From Hymenobacter sp. (GTDB lineage Bacteria; Bacteroidota; Bacteroidia; Cytophagales; Hymenobacteraceae): a DNA stretch of 8,834 nt. A program made the position numbers and the translations under genes. Location: positions 1-8,834 of the forward strand of contig JANYFQ010000455.1 of the NCBI GenBank assembly GCA_025362615.1, given 5' to 3'. The notes beneath the pieces were generated by a model. It was not told the origin of the DNA, did no database searches, and saw only the letters and a list, made by a program, of their open reading frames with translations. Each line of letters begins with the position of its first letter. Position 1 is the stretch's first letter. Positions 5,264-8,834 of the stretch are shown piece by piece.

Positions 5264-5350
5264 AGAGAGGTGGCAGAGTGGTCGAACGCGACGGTTTCGA
5301 AAACCGTTATACCGGCAACGGTATCGGGGGTTCGAATCCCCCCCTCTCTA
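5264..5350 (+). tRNA. tRNA-Ser(CGA)
   Basis: An 87-base class II tRNA. The acceptor arms AGAGAGG (5264-5270) and CCTCTCT pair in full, the anticodon arm ACGGT/ACCGT holds the loop TTCGAAA with anticodon CGA (reads UCG), the long variable arm forms ATACCG/CGGTAT, and the T arm is GGGGG-TTCGAAT-CCCCC. The long variable arm and the CGA anticodon make it serine. Base 73 reads A, whereas serine tRNAs normally have G. CCA is not encoded. Confidence 0.95.
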
Positions 5351-5351
5351 C

Positions 5352-5376
5352 AATTTCTAATTATGAATTAGAAATT
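5352..5376. repeat. AT-rich perfect inverted repeat between the two tRNAs
   Basis: AATTTCTAATT and AATTAGAAATT form an 11-bp perfect stem with an ATG loop, directly after the first tRNA. It may mark a processing site or a small repeat; it has no GC stem or U tail of the kind expected for a terminator. Confidence 0.7.
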
Positions 5377-5401
5377 ACGAATTACAAGTTGGCACTGTCC
5401 C

Positions 5402-5438
5402 AATTTTTAATTCATAATTTTTAATTCATAATTTTTTT
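5402..5438. repeat. 14-bp tandem repeat (AATTTTTAATTCAT), 2.6 copies
   Basis: Two exact copies (5402-5415 and 5416-5429) plus a partial third copy running into seven T. The unit lies in an almost pure A/T spacer between two GC-rich tRNA genes and resembles the AATTATGAATTACGAATT-type intergenic sequence common in this group, from memory. Confidence 0.75.
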
Positions 5439-5440
5439 AC

Positions 5441-5525
5441 AGAGAAGTGGCAGAGTGGTCGATTGCGGCGGTCTTGAAAACCGCTGACTGTTACAGGTCC
5501 GGGGGTTCGAATCCCTCCTTCTCTG
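5441..5525 (+). tRNA. tRNA-Ser(UGA)
   Basis: An 85-base class II tRNA. The acceptor arms AGAGAAG and CTTCTCT pair fully, the anticodon arm GCGGT/ACCGC holds the loop CTTGAAA with anticodon TGA (reads UCA and neighbours), the variable arm GACTG/CAGGTC has one bulge, and the T arm GGGGG/CCCTC has one G-U pair. The discriminator is G, as usual for serine. No separate promoter is evident, so it is probably cotranscribed with the tRNA-Ser(CGA) 90 bases upstream. Confidence 0.96.
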
Positions 5526-5528
5526 CTG

Positions 5529-5571
5529 AAAAGCCCCGTTTCCAAGTCGGAAACGGGGCTTTTGCTTTTTT
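5529..5571 (+). terminator. Intrinsic terminator of the tRNA unit, bidirectional
   Basis: A perfect 15-bp stem, AAAAGCCCCGTTTCC (5529-5543) and its complement (5549-5563), loop AAGTC, followed by GCTTTTTT on the + strand. On the minus strand it ends in GGGGCTTTT, about 40 bases after the stop of the amidohydrolase gene, so it can serve both converging units. Confidence 0.95.
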
Positions 5572-5604
5572 GGCGGTGTACCACCAAGCTGTGCTGCCAC
5601 CGCC

Positions 5605-7278
5605 CTAACGTACCCGCACCCCGTTCACCCAGGTTTGCCGCACCGTAGCGGCGCGGATTTTCAGCATGGGCGCGGTTAATAAATCCACGTCGAGCAGCAC
5701 GAAATCGGCCCGCATACCGGGTTTTAGTTGGCCGGTTTCTTGGTCATCAAAATTGGCGTAAGCGGCCCCGGTGGTCATGCCTCGCAGCGCAGCGCGACGG
5801 CTGAGGCGGTTGGCAGGTAAAAAGCCCATGGTGGGCTGTCCGTGAGGGTCTTGCCGCGTTACGGCGGCATAAAAACCGAAGAGTGGGTTTATGTCCTCGA
5901 CCGGGAAATCGGACCCCAGGGCGAGGCGTTGGGCGCTACCCAGCAGCGCAGCGTAGGCGTAGGCCGAAGGCAGACGGGCGGAGCCGAGGCGCTGCCCGGC
6001 CCATGCCATATCGGAAGTGGCATGGGCGGGTTGCACCGACGGAATTACGCCGTAGCGCCCAAACAGCGCCACGTCGGCCGGCGACACAATTTGGGCGTGT
6101 TCGATGCGCCAACGGCGGGCCGATTGCGGCCCCAGCACGGCCCCGTACAGGTTGATTAGCAAGTGGTTGGTCGAGTCGCCGATGGCGTGGGCAGCGAGTT
6201 GCAGTTGGCTGGCGGCTACCTGCGCGGCGTAGCGCCGGAGCGTATCCAGTGGCAGGCGCAGCAGGCCGCGTTGGGTGGGCGCGTCGGCGTAAGGGCGGCG
6301 CAGGCAGGCGCCGCGCGAGCCCAATGCCCCGTCCACGAACACCTTAAAGCCAGGCACCGATAGCCGCTCGCCCCGCATTGGCCCGTGGCGCAGGTAGTAG
6401 GCGCGGGTCGGTGAGTCCGACAGCAGGGCGTAGGCGTGGAGGCGGATTTGCAACTCCCGCCGCTGGTAGAGCGAGTCGAGCCGATTGATTTCGCGGCGCG
6501 TGAGGCCCATGTCGGCCACCGAGGTCAGGCCCACTGCGAAGCAGCGTTGCTGGGCCTCGCGGAGCAAGGCCACGGTTTCGGCCGGGGCGGGCGGGGGCAG
6601 CAGGCGGGCCACGGCGGTGGCAGCGTTGTCGGTCAGTACGCCGGTTAGCTGGCCGTCGGGGCCGGTTTCGAACCGCCCGCCGGCCACGCGGCTGGCGGGC
6701 GTGAGGCCCGCCCGGCGCAGCGCCGCGCCGTTCACGAGCACGGCATGGCCATCGACCCGCCACAACAAAACGGGTACGTCGGGGAAAAGTTGGTCGAGGG
6801 CGGCGCGGGTGGGCAGCGCCTGGCCCGGCCAGCGGGTTTCGTCCCAGCCGGTGCCCGTGAGCCAGGCTGCTGCCGGGTAGGCGCGGCGGTGGGCGCGGAG
6901 CAGCGTCACGGCTTCGGCCCAGGAGCGGGCCGCGCCCAGGCGGGCATCGCGCAAGCCCAAAGCATAATAGTAGAAGTGGCAGTGCGCGTCTTGTAATCCG
7001 GGGTACAAAAACCGCCCGTGGGCATCCACGGTTTGGGCGGCGCGGTAGCGGCGCGTCAGGTCGGCGGTGCGGCCTACCGCCACGATGCGGCCTTGTTGTA
7101 CAGCCACTGCTTCGGCTGTACGGAATACTGAATCAGCTGTTTGGATGTGGGCGTTGATGATGAGCAGGTCGGCAGTACTGGGGGTAGATTGGCAACCGGG
7201 CGCAACGAAAAGTGCCGCCAGCAGCAGGCTGGCGGCACTCAAAAGTTTTAGAAAATTGGGATTGGTACAAAAAAGCAT
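5605..7278 (-). CDS. Amidohydrolase family lipoprotein (YtcJ-like)
   Basis: A 557-residue metal-dependent hydrolase of the amidohydrolase_3 / YtcJ type. Residues 1-28 form a lipoprotein signal: a hydrophobic stretch (LLSAASLLLAALFV) and APGC with Cys29 as the acylated residue, so the enzyme should be anchored to a membrane facing the periplasm. The mature part begins with the small beta domain (LLIINAHIQTAD). The barrel shows the metal site DAHCHF (His99, His101), the conserved KVFVDGALGSRG (Lys312), His364 in LAAHAIGDS, His394 in RIEHAQIV and Asp457 in LGSDFPVE, all expected in active members. The family hydrolyses C-N bonds in amides, imides or formyl groups; the substrate here is unknown. 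ATG at 7278 gives the complete signal peptide. It follows amn with a 79-base gap on the same strand and may be cotranscribed, though their functions need not be linked. Confidence 0.92.
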   Translation of the reverse strand: MLFCTNPNFLKLLSAASLLLAALFVAPGCQSTPSTADLLIINAHIQTADSVFRTAEAVAVQQGRIVAVGRTADLTRRYRAAQTVDAHGRFLYPGLQDAHCHFYYYALGLRDARLGAARSWAEAVTLLRAHRRAYPAAAWLTGTGWDETRWPGQALPTRAALDQLFPDVPVLLWRVDGHAVLVNGAALRRAGLTPASRVAGGRFETGPDGQLTGVLTDNAATAVARLLPPPAPAETVALLREAQQRCFAVGLTSVADMGLTRREINRLDSLYQRRELQIRLHAYALLSDSPTRAYYLRHGPMRGERLSVPGFKVFVDGALGSRGACLRRPYADAPTQRGLLRLPLDTLRRYAAQVAASQLQLAAHAIGDSTNHLLINLYGAVLGPQSARRWRIEHAQIVSPADVALFGRYGVIPSVQPAHATSDMAWAGQRLGSARLPSAYAYAALLGSAQRLALGSDFPVEDINPLFGFYAAVTRQDPHGQPTMGFLPANRLSRRAALRGMTTGAAYANFDDQETGQLKPGMRADFVLLDVDLLTAPMLKIRAATVRQTWVNGVRVR

Positions 7279-7291
7279 ATTGCGCCGGTGA

Positions 7292-7317
7292 GGGCGGGGG
7301 TGTTTTGGGGGTGGGGG
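7292..7317 (+). other. G-quadruplex-type sequence before the amidohydrolase start
   Basis: Four G runs (3, 5, 5 and 5) with loops of 1, 6 and 1 bases on the + strand, which is the template strand for the amn-amidohydrolase transcript. The run sits 14 bases upstream of the amidohydrolase ATG; the matching mRNA leader is C-rich. Confidence 0.55.
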
Positions 7318-7357
7318 AGGTGCGGACGCACGGGTCGAAAACCCGCGTTGCCCCGCG

Positions 7358-8128
7358 TTACTCGAAGCGCATATGCTTCACCGATTCGCCGGAGTTTTGC
7401 AGTTCCTGCAAGCTCTCGATGCCGATTTGCAGGTGGCGCTTCACAAAATCGGTCGTCACTTTCGAGTCCGACTCGCTGGTTTTCACGCCTTCGGGGGTCA
7501 TTGGGTTGTCGCTGACGAGCAGCAACGCCCCGTGCGGGATGTCGTTGGCGAAACCGACGACGAAAATGGTGGCCGTTTCCATGTCGATGGCCAGGGCCCG
7601 CACGCGGCGCAGGTAGGCCTTAAACTCCTCGTCGTGCTCCCACACGCGGCGGTTGGTGGTGTACACGGTGCCCGTCCAGTAGTCCAGCTCGTGCTTTTTA
7701 ATCATCGACGACACGGCCCGCTGCAACCGGAACGAGGGCAGCGCCGGAATTTCCTTCGGCAAGTAGTCGTCCGAAGTACCTTCGCCCCGAATGGCGGCGA
7801 TGGGCAAAATCAGGTCGCCGAGCTTCGATTTTTTCAGCCCGCCGCACTTGCCCAAAAAAAGCGCCGCTTTGGGCTTGATGGCCGAAAGTAAATCCATGAC
7901 GGTGGCTGCCATCGGCGAACCCATGCCGAAGTTGATGATGGTGATGCCATTGGCCGTGGCCGTTTGCATGGGCTTATCAATGCCGCGCACTTCGCAGCCG
8001 AATTCATCGGCAAACATTCGCACGTAATTAATAAAATTCGTGAGCAGAATGTATTGGCCGAATTCCTCCAATGGTACGCCGGTGTAACGTGGCAGCCAAT
8101 TGTTTACAATGTCTTCTTTGGTTTTCAT
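7358..8128 (-). CDS. amn: AMP nucleosidase, short form
   Basis: A 256-residue nucleoside-phosphorylase-fold enzyme that splits AMP into adenine and ribose 5-phosphate in the cytoplasm, controlling the adenylate pool. Visible blocks: INFGMGSPMAATVMDLL at about 65-81, ALFLGKCGGLKKSKLGDLIL at about 89-108, the base- and ribose-binding IDMETATIF with Met183 and Glu184, and LLVSDNPMTPEGVK with the catalytic-type Asp207. Escherichia coli Amn is about 480 residues because of an extra N-terminal domain; Bacteroidota commonly have this short version of about 255-260 residues, so the gene looks complete. ATG at 8128 gives MKTKEDIVNNWLPRYTG, the start expected for the group. The upstream 190 bases hold no clear promoter. 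A uridine or other purine phosphorylase is a less likely alternative. Confidence 0.93.
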   Translation of the reverse strand: MKTKEDIVNNWLPRYTGVPLEEFGQYILLTNFINYVRMFADEFGCEVRGIDKPMQTATANGITIINFGMGSPMAATVMDLLSAIKPKAALFLGKCGGLKKSKLGDLILPIAAIRGEGTSDDYLPKEIPALPSFRLQRAVSSMIKKHELDYWTGTVYTTNRRVWEHDEEFKAYLRRVRALAIDMETATIFVVGFANDIPHGALLLVSDNPMTPEGVKTSESDSKVTTDFVKRHLQIGIESLQELQNSGESVKHMRFE

Positions 8129-8319
8129 GCTTTTTGCGAATTAGGGTTGGTTGATGCATTTCAATTGCGCCGCAAGGTGGTTTGCCAAATGTGGGCAATT
8201 GACTGCAACAAAATTTTGAAGCTGAAACTTTAGGGCGGATTGATTTAAAAACCGAGTCATTTTTGAATCAGCCGCCAAAAACGAATAACGAACAACCAAG
8301 AATCAAAAACCAGTTCGCC
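8129..8319. other. Divergent intergenic region amn / HsdR-N gene
   Basis: No gene is seen. Weak promoter-like boxes with one mismatch to TAnnTTTG occur on both strands: CATTTTTG at 8258-8265 (+), about 55 bases before the HsdR-N start, and CACATTTG on the minus strand near 8184-8191. Neither has a well-spaced -33 element, so they are only candidates. The 8279-8305 stretch with AACGAATAACGAAC is the kind of low-complexity spacer often seen in this group. Confidence 0.4.
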
Positions 8320-8784
8320 ATGCTGCCCGAACTTGATTTGCCGCCTTTCGCGGCCAAAATTAGCGTATCGGCCACCAACCAGCCGCTCATCTGGGACGGC
8401 CTGCGGCGCAAACACGTCGTGCTCACCCCCGAAGAGTGGGTTCGGCAGCACGTCGTCCATTACCTGGCCGACCACCTCGGCTACCCCCGCGGCCTGCTGG
8501 CCCTGGAGCGCGGCCTGCGCTACAACCAGCGCCAAAAACGCACCGACCTGCTGGCCCTCGACACTGCCGGCCAGCCTCTGCTGCTCGTGGAGTGCAAAGC
8601 CCCGACCGTCGCCGTCGATGCCGCCGTGGCGCACCAAGCCACTACTTACAACCAAGAAATAGGTGCGCCGTTGCTGTTGATAACCAATGGCTTGCAGCAT
8701 TATTGCTGGCGCGTCAATTTTGAAACCCGTACCAACGAGCGGTTGGCTGACGTGCCCACGTTTGCCGAAGCCACAGGCCGTTAA
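8320..8784 (+). CDS. Orphan type I restriction HsdR N-terminal-like nuclease
   Basis: A 154-residue protein resembling the HSDR_N_2 family, the nuclease domain of type I restriction subunit R standing alone. The PD-(D/E)XK pattern is visible: Glu63 (ALERGL), Asp76 (KRTDLLALD) and Glu91-Cys-Lys93 (LLLVECKAP), then QATTY (Gln106, Tyr110), a QxxxY motif as in RecB-like nucleases. ATG at 8320 begins MLPELDLPPF, the usual start of this family; a TTG at 8263 would add 19 residues encoded by a low-complexity spacer. The stop at 8784 gives the normal family length. No HsdM, HsdS or helicase part of HsdR is nearby, so the protein is not part of a complete restriction system here. These stand-alone proteins are common in Bacteroidota, and their job is unknown. 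Confidence 0.88.
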   Translation: MLPELDLPPFAAKISVSATNQPLIWDGLRRKHVVLTPEEWVRQHVVHYLADHLGYPRGLLALERGLRYNQRQKRTDLLALDTAGQPLLLVECKAPTVAVDAAVAHQATTYNQEIGAPLLLITNGLQHYCWRVNFETRTNERLADVPTFAEATGR

Positions 8785-8807
8785 GGCGGGCAGTTAGAAA
8801 AGTGGTC

Positions 8808-8834
8808 GGACGAAGCCCTTCGGGCGATTCGTCC
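8808..8834. other. Strong hairpin at the window edge
   Basis: GGACGAA-GCCC, loop TTC, GGGC-GA-TTCGTCC: an 11-bp stem with one two-base bulge, 24 bases after the HsdR-N stop. It may be the terminator of that gene or a repeat, but the following bases lie outside the window. Confidence 0.6.

Noticed and set aside
5402..5438. CRISPR-like repeat array
   Set aside because: The 14-bp units are directly adjacent without spacers and there are no cas genes in the window.
7318..7357. Possible terminator between amn and the amidohydrolase
   Set aside because: Only a short bulged pairing (ACGC..GGGT with ACCC..GCGT) is present and no U run follows on the minus strand, so cotranscription is not excluded.

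Overview
The window looks like chromosomal DNA from a GC-rich member of the Bacteroidota, probably a Hymenobacter-like Cytophagales. Three things point there: house-keeping proteins that resemble that group (a one-lipoyl 2-oxo acid dehydrogenase E2, the short AMP nucleosidase, an HsdR-N-type orphan nuclease), promoter boxes of the Bacteroidota type (TAnnTTTG, with an upstream TTG at the right spacing in one case), and the lack of Shine-Dalgarno sequences before most starts. The taxonomic call is inference from memory of these families; no search was run.

Layout. 1-1132 (+) is the 3' part of an ABC exporter. 1154-3325 is a lower-GC accessory island read on the + strand: a small Cys-rich protein of unknown function, a short antitoxin-like protein, a PIN-domain toxin and the start of an ADP-ribosylglycohydrolase (DraG family). 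Each start touches or overlaps the previous stop as ATGA, although for the antitoxin this holds only for its upstream ATG option. The island is damaged. A 939-bp IS5-family element (2117-3055, TIRs GAGCCTGTTTAGAGTTT, 3-bp GAT duplication) sits in the 3' end of the PIN gene, and the DraG gene is frameshifted and cut short. Removing the element and one GAT restores a continuous 155-codon PIN gene whose TGA overlaps the DraG ATG. The transposase itself is split by a one-base offset in an A4T7 run.

3320-5002 (-) holds a small membrane-anchored coiled-coil protein and, upstream of it across a strong terminator, a dihydrolipoamide acyltransferase E2. 5203-5571 (+) is a tRNA unit: promoter, tRNA-Ser(CGA), an AT-rich repeat spacer, tRNA-Ser(UGA), then a 15-bp-stem terminator that can also serve the opposing gene. 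5605-8128 (-) carries AMP nucleosidase (amn) followed by a YtcJ-like amidohydrolase lipoprotein. 8320-8784 (+) is an orphan PD-(D/E)XK protein of the type I restriction HsdR N-terminal type, followed by a hairpin that runs to the window edge.

The genes do not form one pathway. The part most worth following is the chain of small protein, antitoxin, PIN ribonuclease and ADP-ribosylglycohydrolase. Here it is a decaying copy, but its overlaps can be reconstructed to the base.
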